The notes: a model not told the origin generated them from the letters alone. Shown: positions 42,540 to 52,498, counted from the stretch's first letter. The stretch is 64,000 bases of DNA from an uncultured Prevotella sp. (GCA_900541575.1 UQKO01000002.1:36951-100950), one strand, 5' to 3'. Made by a program: numbers and translations.

Positions 42540-43796
42540 TTATGCTTCTTCGTAATGTTCAAAGAGGAAGTCGTTATAAGGATATTTCTGCACGTGGAGT
42601 TGCTTGATGCGAGTATAGAAGAGCTTTTTGAGCTCGTCAATATTATGGCGTTCACGTGCTGAGATAAAGATGCAGTCATCGCCCATTTTGGCCATCCATG
42701 TGTGCATTAGTTCATTGAGCGACACGTTCTCTTTGGTGGCGGGGGTGAGATCGTCGGGATCTTTCTCCGTCCAAGTGTAAGCGTCTGTCTTATTAAATAC
42801 AAGGAGTTGGGGCTTTTCGGAACATCCGAGGTCGTGTAGCGTGTTATTAACTACCTCTATTTGCTCCATAAAGTCAGGGTGTGACACATCTACTACATGC
42901 ACTAAGAGGTCGGCCTCACGCACCTCGTCGAGCGTACTTTTAAAAGAGTCGACAAGATCGGTGGGGAGCTTGCGGATGAATCCCACGGTATCAGCCAAGA
43001 GGAATGGCAGATTATCGATAATCACCTTGCGCACAGTAGTATCAAGTGTAGCAAAGAGTTTATTCTCTGCGAATACTTCCGTCTTAGCCAAGAGATTGAT
43101 GAGCGTAGATTTACCCACGTTAGTATAACCTACAAGAGCTACGCGGATCAACCGACCACGATTCTTACGTTGCGTAGTCTTCTGCCTATCAATGTCGGCG
43201 AGGCGCTGCTTAAGGAGAGACATGCGATTGAGTATGATACGGCGGTCCATCTCAAGCTGCGTTTCACCCGGTCCACGCAGACCTACTGACCCCTTACCAC
43301 CACCCGAGCCCGAGCCACCTCCTTGGCGTTCCAAGTGTGTCCAAAGGCGTTGAAGTCGGGGCAACATATAGCGATATTGCGCCAGTTCCACTTGTGTTTT
43401 GGCATTAGCCGTCTGAGCACGCATGGCAAAGATGTCAAGAATCAAACTTGTACGATCGAGGATTTTCACGCCAAGGGCATGCTCAATGTTGCGTAGTTGC
43501 TTAGCAGAGAGTTCATCATCAAATATTACCATACCTATCTCGTGTTCGGCTTCTTCCTCTGCGTCGATATAGGCACGTATTTCTTCGAGTTTACCCTTGC
43601 CAACGTAGGTCACAGATGAGGGACCGTCCATCTTTTGCGTAAAGCGTTTCACGGTGACAGCTCCCGCCGTTTCGGCTAGGAACTCCAATTCATCGAGATA
43701 TTCGTTGGTCTTCCGCTCGTTCTGGTTCTTCGTTATGAGACCTACTAGAATGGCAGTTTCTGCTTTAGATTCTTCTGTATGTATAAAACCTTGCAT
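42540..43796 (-). CDS. hflX: GTPase HflX
   Basis: 418 residues from ATG 43796 (MQGFIHTEESKAETAILVGL); 22 upstream codons in frame are excluded. N-terminal HflX domain with DELEFLAETAGAVTVKRFTQ and YVGKGKLEEIRAYI, a Gly-rich linker (RQGGGSGSGGGKGSVGLRGP), then GETQLEMDRR and the G domain: ALVGYTNVGKSTLINLLAKT near residue 205, DTVGFIRKLPTDLVDSFKST near 255, NKTDAYT near 325. It splits and rescues 70S/50S ribosomes under stress. Transcribed alone. Confidence 0.95.
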   Translation of the reverse strand: MQGFIHTEESKAETAILVGLITKNQNERKTNEYLDELEFLAETAGAVTVKRFTQKMDGPSSVTYVGKGKLEEIRAYIDAEEEAEHEIGMVIFDDELSAKQLRNIEHALGVKILDRTSLILDIFAMRAQTANAKTQVELAQYRYMLPRLQRLWTHLERQGGGSGSGGGKGSVGLRGPGETQLEMDRRIILNRMSLLKQRLADIDRQKTTQRKNRGRLIRVALVGYTNVGKSTLINLLAKTEVFAENKLFATLDTTVRKVIIDNLPFLLADTVGFIRKLPTDLVDSFKSTLDEVREADLLVHVVDVSHPDFMEQIEVVNNTLHDLGCSEKPQLLVFNKTDAYTWTEKDPDDLTPATKENVSLNELMHTWMAKMGDDCIFISARERHNIDELKKLFYTRIKQLHVQKYPYNDFLFEHYEEA

Positions 43797-43892
43797 AGAG
43801 GAGTATTTGAGTTTATAAGTTTTAATTGATGCATCACGCCCAAAGCAATGCAGCGCCCACACCTTTATATTATATGAGTATTTCCTAGCTGA

Positions 43893-44876
43893 TTAGCGAT
43901 GACGGAGCAAAATATAAATCACTACGGGTACACCAATAAATGGAGTGATCACCGAAAGAGGAAGAGTGCCTCGTTCGCCTGGAATATGAGAGAGTACTAG
44001 TGAGAACAGAGCCACGTCGGCGCCGAGTAGGGCAGTAAGCGGAATGAGCACACGATGATTGGCCGAACGGCGAAGCAAACGAGCCATGTGAGGCACGGCT
44101 AAGCCGATAAAGGAGATGGGGCCACACAAGGCTGTGACTACGGCCGAGAGGAGGCCTACTAGGAGAAGTGCTTGTGTGCGAACACTGCGTACATTCACGC
44201 CCAAATTGCGAGCATAGTCAGGTCCAAGCAGTAGGGCATTGAGTGGCTGTGCAAAGCATAGAAGTAATGCTAGCGGAACGGCAATGCACAACCCGAAAAA
44301 CGGCATCCAATGGAGCGGCACACCAGCAAAATCACCCATACCCCACACAACGAAAGAGCGTACGCCATCAGCAGTGGCATAGAAACTCAATAGAGAAATC
44401 ACGGCTGAAATGGCAAACGAGAGCATCACACCTGCAACAAGCAATGAGAGGTTACCTCGCACATAGCGACTACACACCGTGAGGAGTGCGATGACCATAC
44501 ACGCACCGAGGAAAGCCATTACCACCGTGAGCATCACGCCCGAAAGAGATGTGTAACCTAAGCTATACGTGCCCCCAAAAAGCAGCATGGCAACGGCTGC
44601 GCCGAGGCTAGCTCCGCTATTTACGCCAAGCAACGAGGGGTCGGCTAAAGGGTTGGCAAAGAGCGACTGCATCACAAGACCGCTCACGGCCAAGGCAGCG
44701 CCCGAGAAAGCAGCCGTGAAGAGTTGTGGAAGTCGCGAATCTATCACGATAAAACGAGCCACATCGGTGCCTTCTCCAAAAAACGTGTGCCACACCTCTG
44801 TAGGCGACAGGCTCACACTGCCCGTAAATAGCGAAAGTATGGCGAGGAGCAGAAGCGCGAAGAAGGATAGTTTCAT
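43893..44876 (-). CDS. FecCD-family ABC transporter permease (BtuC-like)
   Basis: 327 residues, about ten hydrophobic helices. Conserved SRLPQLFTAAFSGAALAVSG and MQSLFANPLADPSLLGVNSG near residue 68, then GPISFIGLAVPHMARLLRRS near 255, all diagnostic of FecCD/BtuC permeases for iron-siderophore, heme or cobalamin. Overlaps the binding-protein gene by four bases. The ATPase partner is not in the window. Confidence 0.93.
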   Translation of the reverse strand: MKLSFFALLLLAILSLFTGSVSLSPTEVWHTFFGEGTDVARFIVIDSRLPQLFTAAFSGAALAVSGLVMQSLFANPLADPSLLGVNSGASLGAAVAMLLFGGTYSLGYTSLSGVMLTVVMAFLGACMVIALLTVCSRYVRGNLSLLVAGVMLSFAISAVISLLSFYATADGVRSFVVWGMGDFAGVPLHWMPFFGLCIAVPLALLLCFAQPLNALLLGPDYARNLGVNVRSVRTQALLLVGLLSAVVTALCGPISFIGLAVPHMARLLRRSANHRVLIPLTALLGADVALFSLVLSHIPGERGTLPLSVITPFIGVPVVIYILLRHR

Positions 44877-46027
44877 TTCAAAGGAGTGTAATAGGCTGGT
44901 TCCCGCACGGGCTGACCCAAAAAGATAGCAGCAAGGTTGCGGAGAAGTCGTTCTGGATGGAAAGGTATGTCCTCATAGAAGGACACTTGGAGGGTGTTGC
45001 AACCATAGATATGGCGTTGCTTCCAGGCCGAGAATTGTGCGTAGGCTCCGAAATCGCGTTGAAGTTGCGCATAACTAAGATTCTCGGCCTGACCATACTT
45101 CACAAGCCACACGTCGGCCGCTTGTCCCTTGGCCATCACGCTTTCTATACTGAGCGGCAGACTGCCATTTTCCTTACGATCACCCCATAGATTGCGTCCG
45201 CCCGCATCCTCTATAAAAATGCCTGAAGTGCTGGAGCCACTAGGCTGAAACCACGTATTCCCCGAACGTAAATCACTTACTACAGTGGGGCGTTGACGCC
45301 CCTCAAAAGCCTTCTTTGCCTCATCCTTGCAAGCCATGTAATCATGTGCTACGACTTGGAAGAGCGAATCAGCTTGTTCGCCACGCCCTACCAATCGGCC
45401 GTAGAAACGCATCCATTCAGCGCGTGCTAGGGGCGACACCTCCATATAATCGGCACATTCAATGAGAGGTAGACCTAGATTGTCCAATGCCCCATGTCCT
45501 GCATTTTCAAAGGGTGACACCCATATAGCGTTCACCCCAGCTTGACGCATTCGCTCGACATCGGGCTGCATACTCTGCCCCAAATCGACGATTGCGGGAT
45601 GAGATTGAAGGCTGTCTTGGATAGCCTTACTCACGATATAGCTTCGATCGGTCACGCCTGTCACGAAGTCTAGTGCCTGAAGGTCGGATAGCAATGCAAG
45701 GTGAACAGAGGACGTGACAACATTGCAACGCAGCGGAGTACGAAGCAACGTGCCCTGCGGCAAATCATGAGGCAAGGGTTGAGCAGAAGGCACAAGCACA
45801 TAGCGCGCCAAATCTCGTTCCTTCTTCCAAGGATTACGCACAGTGGCAATGGTGCAACTATCTCCTTGCTCAAGCGTAAGCAGTGTGGCATATTTCAGCG
45901 AAGTATCGGTGCCCTCAGTAGCAGTGGTGGAAACACAGCTTGTGAGGGTCAGAAGTGATGAAATGAGAATATAGTAGCATGCCCTGCAGGCAACACTTGA
46001 AGTCCGGAATATTCTAGAGTGCATCAT
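44873..46027 (-). CDS. ABC transporter substrate-binding lipoprotein (BtuF/FepB-like)
   Basis: 384 residues. Lipoprotein signal with lipobox LTSC near residue 31. Periplasmic-binding fold of the helical-backbone type: ALLSDLQALDFVTGVTDRSY near 110, VDLGQSMQPDVERMRQAGVN near 145, FYGRLVGRGEQADSLFQVVA, and the C-terminal domain with SLPLSIESVMAKGQAADVWL. Binds cobalamin, heme or a siderophore; the ligand cannot be read. Overlaps ansA (4 bp) and the permease gene (4 bp), forming ansA-btuF-btuC. Confidence 0.88.
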   Translation of the reverse strand: MMHSRIFRTSSVACRACYYILISSLLTLTSCVSTTATEGTDTSLKYATLLTLEQGDSCTIATVRNPWKKERDLARYVLVPSAQPLPHDLPQGTLLRTPLRCNVVTSSVHLALLSDLQALDFVTGVTDRSYIVSKAIQDSLQSHPAIVDLGQSMQPDVERMRQAGVNAIWVSPFENAGHGALDNLGLPLIECADYMEVSPLARAEWMRFYGRLVGRGEQADSLFQVVAHDYMACKDEAKKAFEGRQRPTVVSDLRSGNTWFQPSGSSTSGIFIEDAGGRNLWGDRKENGSLPLSIESVMAKGQAADVWLVKYGQAENLSYAQLQRDFGAYAQFSAWKQRHIYGCNTLQVSFYEDIPFHPERLLRNLAAIFLGQPVREPAYYTPLK

Positions 46028-47049
46028 ATCGTTATCTCGCCAGCAATGCTGGTGTTCATGAGTTCTATAATTTTATCATGCGAATAGCTGTGACCTAGCA
46101 AAAACATGAGTTTTGTGAGCATACCTTCCACAGTGGAGTCGTAGCCATTGACCACACCAGCCTGGAGCAACTGAAGTCCCGTTTCATAGCGATGCATTTC
46201 CACACTGCCTTTATAACACTGCGTGATATTCACCACGATGATTCCTTTATTTATAGCGCGTCGGATACTATCGACAAACCACGGTTTCTGCGGTGCATTG
46301 CCTGAGCCAAACGTTTTAAGCACCACTGCTCGAAGCCCACTCACATTGAGACACGTATCAACCACTTCCTTGCGAATGCCAGGAAAAAGAGTGAGAATCA
46401 TCACATTATTGTCGAGCAAGAAATGTGGTTCAAACACGGTTCCTGGTTGCGGTCGGCGGATAAGATGCTCTTCATACTTGATATGAATGCCAGCATGAGC
46501 CAACGATGGGAGATTAAACGATCGAAAGGCGTTGAAACCCTCGGAGTTGATTTTCGTTGTACGATTGCCGCGCATGAGTCGGCTCTCAAAGAAGATGCAC
46601 ACTTCGGGCACCATCGGTCGGCCCATCTGGTCGCGTGCGGCGGCTATCTCTATGCTAGTTAGCAAATTCTCCTTGCCATCAGTGCGCAACTGTCCAATGG
46701 GGAGTTGTGAGCCTGTGATAATCACGGGTTTCCCCACATTCTCGAGCATATAGCTTAATGCCGAGGCTGTATACGCCATGGTATCAGTGCCGTGGAGAAG
46801 CACGAAGCCATCGTAGCTGTCGTAGTGGTCGGCTATGATGTGCGCCATCTTGATCCAATAGCGCGGCTCCATGTCGCTGGAGTCGATAGGTGGGTCGAAG
46901 GCGAGGGCATCGATCTGAAAGTTGAACTGCCGAAGCTCGGGCACATGGTGCTTGAAGTGCTCAAAGTCGAAGTTTTCGAGCGCTCCCGTTTCGGGGTTCT
47001 CTATCATGCCGATGGTACCGCCGGTATAGATGATTAGGATGCGAGGCAT
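46024..47049 (-). CDS. ansA: type I L-asparaginase
   Basis: 341 residues. First catalytic Thr in ILIIYTGGTIGMIENPETG near residue 4, second in LLHGTDTMAYTASALSYMLE near 84, then TGSQLPIGQLRTDGKENLLT near 112. The lid residue Tyr and Lys are in place; the remaining C-terminal domain is standard. Hydrolyses asparagine to aspartate and ammonia; cytosolic, no signal peptide. First gene of an operon with an uptake binding protein and permease, which is not a metabolic match. Confidence 0.93.
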   Translation of the reverse strand: MPRILIIYTGGTIGMIENPETGALENFDFEHFKHHVPELRQFNFQIDALAFDPPIDSSDMEPRYWIKMAHIIADHYDSYDGFVLLHGTDTMAYTASALSYMLENVGKPVIITGSQLPIGQLRTDGKENLLTSIEIAAARDQMGRPMVPEVCIFFESRLMRGNRTTKINSEGFNAFRSFNLPSLAHAGIHIKYEEHLIRRPQPGTVFEPHFLLDNNVMILTLFPGIRKEVVDTCLNVSGLRAVVLKTFGSGNAPQKPWFVDSIRRAINKGIIVVNITQCYKGSVEMHRYETGLQLLQAGVVNGYDSTVEGMLTKLMFLLGHSYSHDKIIELMNTSIAGEITI

Positions 47050-47149
47050 ATACTGTTGTGTAGTATTAATTCTAAATAATGAGGCTTTGCAGCTGATGGG
47101 GAGGGTGGGAAAGGAACAGCCAATGCTATGAGTTTCTCAGCCAATACTG

Positions 47150-47345
47150 GGGGCGAAGCGTCTCGCTTCGGTTAGTCACGCGAGGCTAAATGCCGGAGCG
47201 TGGCTATCAATACTGAGTGTTAGGTCGATTCGGGCATCGAGCCCTTCATCGCCCTACCGAAGCGAGACGCTTCGTCCCAACCGCCTATGAGTAGACTTTT
47301 TGATTCTAGGCTGAGCCGACGCGTGACGCGTCGCCCACAGAGCAG
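47150..47345. repeat. GC-rich inverted repeat block (CGAAGCG / GACGCGTC)
   Basis: Arms GGGGCGAAGCGTCTCGCTTC-GGT (47150-47172) and its complement (47256-47278) match at 22 of 23 positions across an 83-nt loop. Each arm is itself a hairpin (CGAAGCG TCT CGCTTCG). Next to it, GACGCGTGACGCGTC (about 47319-47333) is a near-palindrome followed by GCCCACAGA, the same block as the pepT-side repeat at 12315-12331. It fills the gap between ansA and the BY-kinase gene, where no coding sequence is convincing. Confidence 0.7.
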
Positions 47346-47473
47346 GCGGAGTAGCCTCTGATGGCTGTTTATGGTCGCTGATAGAAGCCCCACCCATGAT
47401 ATGCAACCGAGAGCGGCGGTCTTGCGAACGTCGCTCTCGATAGTGTTTTAGATTAGACATGAGAGTGTCTGCT

Positions 47474-49888
47474 TTAGCCTTTGAAGCGACCCAAAATGCG
47501 TTGCACGCGAGTCTTTTTCTTTTGGCCGTAGCCATAACCATAGCCATAACCATAGCCTGTACCACCGCCGTAACGCGAGGTCTTTACATCAGCATCGTTG
47601 AGCACGATGCAAAGTTTGCGGAAGCGTTCATCTTGATACATACGTTCTAATTCGGGCAGGAAATCACGATTTTGCACGCCCACACGGATAACAAATATTG
47701 TGAAATCAACCAGTCTGCCTACAACACTGGCATCAGCCACTGAGAACATAGGAGTGGTGTCTATCACTACATGGTCGTAGCGCTTGCGAAGCTCTGCAAT
47801 GAGCTCTTCGAATCGCGTCGACATGAGCAGTTCCGAAGGATTAGGCGGAATATGACCAGCTGGAATAAAGTCGACACCCTTAGTCAATCCGTCGGGACGG
47901 ATAATATCGTCCACCTGTGTGTGGTCATCGGCCAAGAAGGTGGTAAGTCCGAAAGTATGGCCGAAGTTTGCACTCAACGTGCGTTTACGAATATCAGCAT
48001 CAATCAAAATTACGCGTTTACCTGCCATGGACAAGATGGAGGCAATATTGCGCGACACAAAACTTTTTCCTTGTCCTGGTGTGGTCGAGGTTGTCATCAT
48101 CACCTGTGTAGAATGACGCATATAGCCAAGCGAGAATCGCAAGATACGGAAGGCTTCCACCATAGGAGCATCACTCGAAAGGTCTGTAAGGAGAGTTTTG
48201 TCCGTGCTATCCTTGAGATGAGGTATCTCGCCTAGGAGCGGAATGGAGGTATTTTCCTCTATGTCGCGGCGGCCATGCACGGTCACGTCGAGCGTATAGC
48301 GCAACCATAGTATGAACGAGGGGATAAGCAAGCCGATGATGAGGCTCACTGCCATAATGATGGTGCCACGCGGACTCACCTTCTTATTGCCAATGGGGCC
48401 TTCTACTAGGCGCACATTAGCCTCGTTGATAGCCTGCTGAAGAGCTACTTCTTCACGCTTATTGAGCAGATAAGTATAGAGTGCTTCCTTGAGTGATTGC
48501 TGACGCTGAATGTCTAGCCCCTGCTTTTCTTGATCGGGAGCACCACTCACGCGGCCATTGAGCATAGCTTCATTAGCCTTGGCATCGCGAAGGCGTACTT
48601 CAAGGCTATTCACGTAGCTGCGGAGCGAAGAGCCGATGGCCTGACGCATCTGCTGGAGTTGACGATCGAGCTCACGCACTACAGAGGCATTCTCGCTCGA
48701 GTTGGCCACCATCAAGTTACGACGATTCATCTGTTCGTTATACGCGGAAATCTGCGAATTAAATGAAGCGTCGCCTATGTTGAGAGCGGGTATGAGGTCG
48801 TGGTCGTTGGTATGGTTGTGCAGGTAGTCATTAAGATATTTGGCCACATTGAGTTGCGTTTCAGCTTCGAGGCTCTGCTGGCGAGCCTGCGTGGTCTGAG
48901 TAAGGATGGTCTGCGGCGTAGTGTTGAAGTCGACCAACTGATTGCGTTTCTTAAACGAAGCCAACTGCGTCTCTACATTACTCAGCTCGCTACCGATTAT
49001 CTTGATACGCTCATCAATAAACTTTCCCGTGCTCAACGCCACGCGGTTTTTATTCTCCACAACGTCTTCCTTATACGTATCGTAGAGCGTATTGAGAATA
49101 TCGTCAGCACGCTGTACACTGCAATCGTTACAACTCAACACAATGAGTGACGTTTCCTTGTCATATTCTGCTGCGGTGAGTTCGGCAAGGTAGTGTCTAG
49201 ACGTATTATCGGGCGAGAGACGGGTTACATTGATCTCTTGTTCATCCCATTTACCATAACTTTCGCCGCGCACCACGCTCACACGTCCGTAGGGAGTCTG
49301 CACGGTCTGTCCGAGCTGAGCCACTACATCGGGCGTAATATTCCCCATGCGATCGGTCATACCGCTAAGTACCACGCTATTGGTATCGCGCTTTTTAAGC
49401 TTGAGTGTCTGCGAGAATTTTCCCGTATAAGGTTTTTCAAAGAGGAGTAGCACAGGACGTTGCTTGGCGTAGAGTGAGGTATAGTGGAAAGACTGCTTCA
49501 CGGTGTAGTCTACATCAAGTTGAAGCTTGTCCACCACGCGCTGCATGAGGCGTTTTGAGGAGAGAATAAAAATCTCATTTTTCAAATTATCGCCCACGCT
49601 CACTCCATTGAGTTGAAGCAAGGTGTTCACACCGCCACGCTTTGAAGATCCGCGAAATGAAGAACCAGCTCCTGCATCGTTGGCATCTTCGATAAGCATA
49701 ACGGACTGACGCTGAAAAATACGAGGTTGACGCTGCAGATACACCCATCCAATGGCAGCACATACTACCACTGACAGGAGGAACCAAGCCCAATTTGTCT
49801 TGAACTGATGATAGCACAACTTTATGAGTGGCACCAACTGCATATCTTCTTGCTGTTCTGTGTTATTCAATTTCACATTCGTTTCCAT
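47474..49888 (-). CDS. bacterial tyrosine kinase / polysaccharide co-polymerase (Wzc/EpsB-like)
   Basis: 804 residues. N-terminal Wzz domain with a membrane helix (WAWFLLSVVVCAAIGWVYL near 34), an extended coiled-coil periplasmic part, a second membrane helix (GTIIMAVSLIIGLLIPSFIL near 510), then the kinase: Walker A TPGQGKSFVSRNIASI near 600, Walker A' VILIDADIRKRTLS near 625, Walker B HVVIDTTPMFSVADAS near 705. A C-terminal Tyr cluster GGGTGYGYGYGYGYGQKKK near 780 is the expected autophosphorylation site. Controls length and export of capsule or EPS. No wza or glycosyltransferase genes are adjacent. Confidence 0.93.
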   Translation of the reverse strand: METNVKLNNTEQQEDMQLVPLIKLCYHQFKTNWAWFLLSVVVCAAIGWVYLQRQPRIFQRQSVMLIEDANDAGAGSSFRGSSKRGGVNTLLQLNGVSVGDNLKNEIFILSSKRLMQRVVDKLQLDVDYTVKQSFHYTSLYAKQRPVLLLFEKPYTGKFSQTLKLKKRDTNSVVLSGMTDRMGNITPDVVAQLGQTVQTPYGRVSVVRGESYGKWDEQEINVTRLSPDNTSRHYLAELTAAEYDKETSLIVLSCNDCSVQRADDILNTLYDTYKEDVVENKNRVALSTGKFIDERIKIIGSELSNVETQLASFKKRNQLVDFNTTPQTILTQTTQARQQSLEAETQLNVAKYLNDYLHNHTNDHDLIPALNIGDASFNSQISAYNEQMNRRNLMVANSSENASVVRELDRQLQQMRQAIGSSLRSYVNSLEVRLRDAKANEAMLNGRVSGAPDQEKQGLDIQRQQSLKEALYTYLLNKREEVALQQAINEANVRLVEGPIGNKKVSPRGTIIMAVSLIIGLLIPSFILWLRYTLDVTVHGRRDIEENTSIPLLGEIPHLKDSTDKTLLTDLSSDAPMVEAFRILRFSLGYMRHSTQVMMTTSTTPGQGKSFVSRNIASILSMAGKRVILIDADIRKRTLSANFGHTFGLTTFLADDHTQVDDIIRPDGLTKGVDFIPAGHIPPNPSELLMSTRFEELIAELRKRYDHVVIDTTPMFSVADASVVGRLVDFTIFVIRVGVQNRDFLPELERMYQDERFRKLCIVLNDADVKTSRYGGGTGYGYGYGYGYGQKKKTRVQRILGRFKG

Positions 49889-50088
49889 AAGAACAATTTA
49901 GGGACAATTTCAGAAATTGCCACTCTTTTATAGTTTGTAGGTATTAAGTTTTTCTTCTCGTTGATACGCTGCAGACAAGAACCTTCCTTTTTTCACAAAG
50001 GGGCAGGCCATGTTCAGCACACCATTTTCAAATCCTTTTAGGCTGCAAAAGTAATGTATTTCTCGTTAACTTCCAAACATTTCGAGCC

Positions 50089-51546
50089 TTACTCATCGCG
50101 CCAGAATGCGGGCGTAAGGGGTAGTAGCAAGGAGAATATCTCTAAACGGCCCGCCAACATAAGGAATGAATTGAGCCAAAGCGTCGTATCATTGAGCACA
50201 CTCCATGAGCCGAGCGGTCCTATCAAATGCCCTATACTAGGACCAACATTGCTAAACGAGGAGATGGCCAGGCCGAAAGAGTCGAGCAGTGAAAGTCCCA
50301 TTGCCACCATTACGAATGTAGATACCATAATGAGCATAAAGTAGACCACAAAGAACACGAATACAGTGCGTGCCGTCTGCGAAGTGATGAGCATATTATT
50401 GATACGCACAGGCAATACGGCATGAGGGTGAAGCATCTTCTTGAGTTCGGCTTTGGTAAGACGCCACACCATGAGCGCACGCACGCACTTCAAACCACCG
50501 CTCGTCGACCCTGCACAAGCACCGATGATACTGATAAGCGAAAGGATGAGCCATATCATGGGATGCCACTTCATAAAGTCTTCATCGGAAAATCCGGTGG
50601 TGCTCTGGAGCGAAGCGGTATTGAAAAAAGCACTACGCAGAGCGGTGGAGAAGTCTAAATGGTCAGCATACATCAGAATACCCGTAATGCTCAGTGCAGC
50701 CACAAAGAAAATAACGAGAAAACAGCGCAACTCATCATCGTGAAATACATCACGAACGCGACGCTTCACGAAGAAGAGATAAAGTAGCGTACAGTTGATG
50801 CTAGCCAAGAACATAAACACCGTGGTCACCCATTGCAGACGAGTGGAATGAAACCATGCAATGCTATCGGTATGTGTAGAAAATCCGCCCGTACCGATGG
50901 TGCTCAACCCATGGCACACAGCATCGAAAAAGTTCATACCACAGAGAAAGTAGGCCCCCATACAGGCTAGAGTAAGCAACGAGTAAAGACTCCACATCCA
51001 GCGTGCCGTGGTGCTAATGCGCGGATGAAGCTTGCCAATCTTCAGGCCAGTGGCCTCAGCCGAGAAAAGCTTCATCTCGCCACCGCCCATATTAGGCAAT
51101 ACTGCGATGGTGAAGAACACAATTCCCATACCTCCTATCCAGTGGGTCATGCTTCGCCATAACAAGATAGAGCGAGGCAGAATGTCTATGTCGTTAAAAG
51201 CTGTGGCACCCGTCGTGGTAAACCCCGACATAGTCTCGAAGAATGCTGCCGCCACACGGGGCTGATAACCACTCAGTAAGAAAGGCAACATGCCCGCCAA
51301 TGAGAATACCACCCAAGTGAGAGACACTATGAGAAATCCGTCGCGTCGGCTCATGCGATTCTCGGCATGCCGGCCGAAAAAGCGAAGCAAAGTGCCTGCC
51401 GCCATTGTTACGATGGCGGGAATACCAAAGGTGAAATGGTTGGATTCTTGAAACCATAATCCCATGCCGAAGCATAACGCTAGCAATGTGGCTTCGAATT
51501 GAAGCAAGGTGCCTAAGACCTTATAGATAAGGGGTAGGTTGAGCAT
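50089..51546 (-). CDS. trkH: TrkH/TrkG family potassium transporter
   Basis: 485 residues from ATG 51546 (MLNLPLIYKVLGTLLQFEAT). About ten to twelve hydrophobic helices with four pore loops: ETMSGFTTTGATAFNDIDIL near residue 112, HGLSTIGTGGFSTHTDSIAW near 219, NTASLQSTTGFSDEDF near 306 and SNVGPSIGHLIG near 430. Selectivity Gly residues are present in each. Forms the K+ channel subunit of Trk; its partner TrkA is not in the window. Confidence 0.93.
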   Translation of the reverse strand: MLNLPLIYKVLGTLLQFEATLLALCFGMGLWFQESNHFTFGIPAIVTMAAGTLLRFFGRHAENRMSRRDGFLIVSLTWVVFSLAGMLPFLLSGYQPRVAAAFFETMSGFTTTGATAFNDIDILPRSILLWRSMTHWIGGMGIVFFTIAVLPNMGGGEMKLFSAEATGLKIGKLHPRISTTARWMWSLYSLLTLACMGAYFLCGMNFFDAVCHGLSTIGTGGFSTHTDSIAWFHSTRLQWVTTVFMFLASINCTLLYLFFVKRRVRDVFHDDELRCFLVIFFVAALSITGILMYADHLDFSTALRSAFFNTASLQSTTGFSDEDFMKWHPMIWLILSLISIIGACAGSTSGGLKCVRALMVWRLTKAELKKMLHPHAVLPVRINNMLITSQTARTVFVFFVVYFMLIMVSTFVMVAMGLSLLDSFGLAISSFSNVGPSIGHLIGPLGSWSVLNDTTLWLNSFLMLAGRLEIFSLLLPLTPAFWRDE

Positions 51547-51606
51547 GATGGTTGTTTTTAGAGAACTTTCTTGCCTTTCCGAGCAATTACTTTGATGGGC
51601 AATCAT

Positions 51607-52001
51607 GGCTATAATTACTCATGCTGAGCAGAAAGGGCATGCAAAGTTAATGCAAAATTAATGGATGATTAGGACCAAAGGAAGGAAAAGAAATGTTTTT
51701 TTATTTTTCTTTGCTCTTGAGGAGAGCAAAAAGACCATCTACACACTTCGGTATCATCCTCACAAATACACACATACGTGTGCGCCACAACATTTCACCT
51801 CCACTTACGTACGCTTCCTCCAGTTTTCCCATTTAGTCCCTTGATAACCAACACGCTTACAGATACAAGCGAACCACATAGGAGATGTGTCCACTCCTTT
51901 GCGGAGAAATCTACCATTTGCTATGCAGCAACACTTTTCATTTGGAGTTTCGTCTGTATTTGATGATAAAGATCCGTAAGTTCTCCCCTCCGATGCTGAG
52001 T
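51607..52001. other. intergenic region upstream of trkH
   Basis: Holds a probable trkH -7 element on the minus strand (TAACTTTG, complement 51642-51649) with no clear -33. Left of 52002 the sequence is AT-rich and I see no ORF or repeat I can support. Confidence 0.4.
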
Positions 52002-52371
52002 GAGAAAGCCCCTTTACACAACCTTTTCGGGACGAAGATACAGCCTATCTTCGAGGCACGCAAAAATTCCTCTCTGTACAGATAAAAAATTCCCCTTGCG
52101 AACGGACTGCTCCGAACTTCGTCATTATCAAGCTAAAACCTAGGTCATTCCGTTTCTATTTGAAGATCTTCCCATCGTTCACTGGGCGGTGAACGATCAG
52201 TCACTGGGCGGTGAACGATAAGTCACTGGGCGGTGAACGATGGAAAGATGGTCATCTGTGGACGGAAAGATGTACATCTGGGAACGGCAAATACGAAGTT
52301 CCAAAACAACGCTCAGAAAGGGCTTGAACAACGTAGCTTTCCGCAGAACCGATAAACTAGTAAAGATTTCA
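52002..52371 (+). repeat. 22-bp-register palindrome array element, copy 3
   Basis: Homologous to 11630-12089 in the same orientation. Core centres at 52185.5, 52207.5, 52229.5 (type A, GTTCACTGGGCGGTGAAC and variants), 52251.5 (GATGGTCATC) and 52273.5 (GATGTACATC), exactly 22 bp apart. A palindrome GAAGATCTTC sits 19 bp before the first unit (52162-52171), and the closing dyad GGAAC / GTTCC is at 52281-52302. The left flank has CGTCATTATCAAGCTAAAAC; the right flank has CGATAAACTAGTAAAGATTT. Lies between divergent trkH and purL. No ORF spans it. Confidence 0.85.
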
Positions 52372-52490
52372 ACACTTACAACGAATGAATTGCGCACACG
52401 CATACACATAAAAGCACGACCAAAATGAAGAAAAAAGAAGAGAAGATGAAAGCAAGAGGCAAAGCACTTCGAGATTCCGCTTTTTTTTCC

Positions 52491-52498
52491 TAATTTTG
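52491..52498 (+). promoter_or_regulatory. -7 element of purL
   Basis: TAATTTTG at 52491-52498 followed by CA, after a T run; 95 bp upstream of the chosen start. The -33 side is weak. Confidence 0.5.

Noticed and set aside
47254..47565. 103-residue minus-strand frame overlapping the BY-kinase end
   Set aside because: It reads the Tyr-tail tandem repeat in another frame and runs into the inverted-repeat block; not protein-like.
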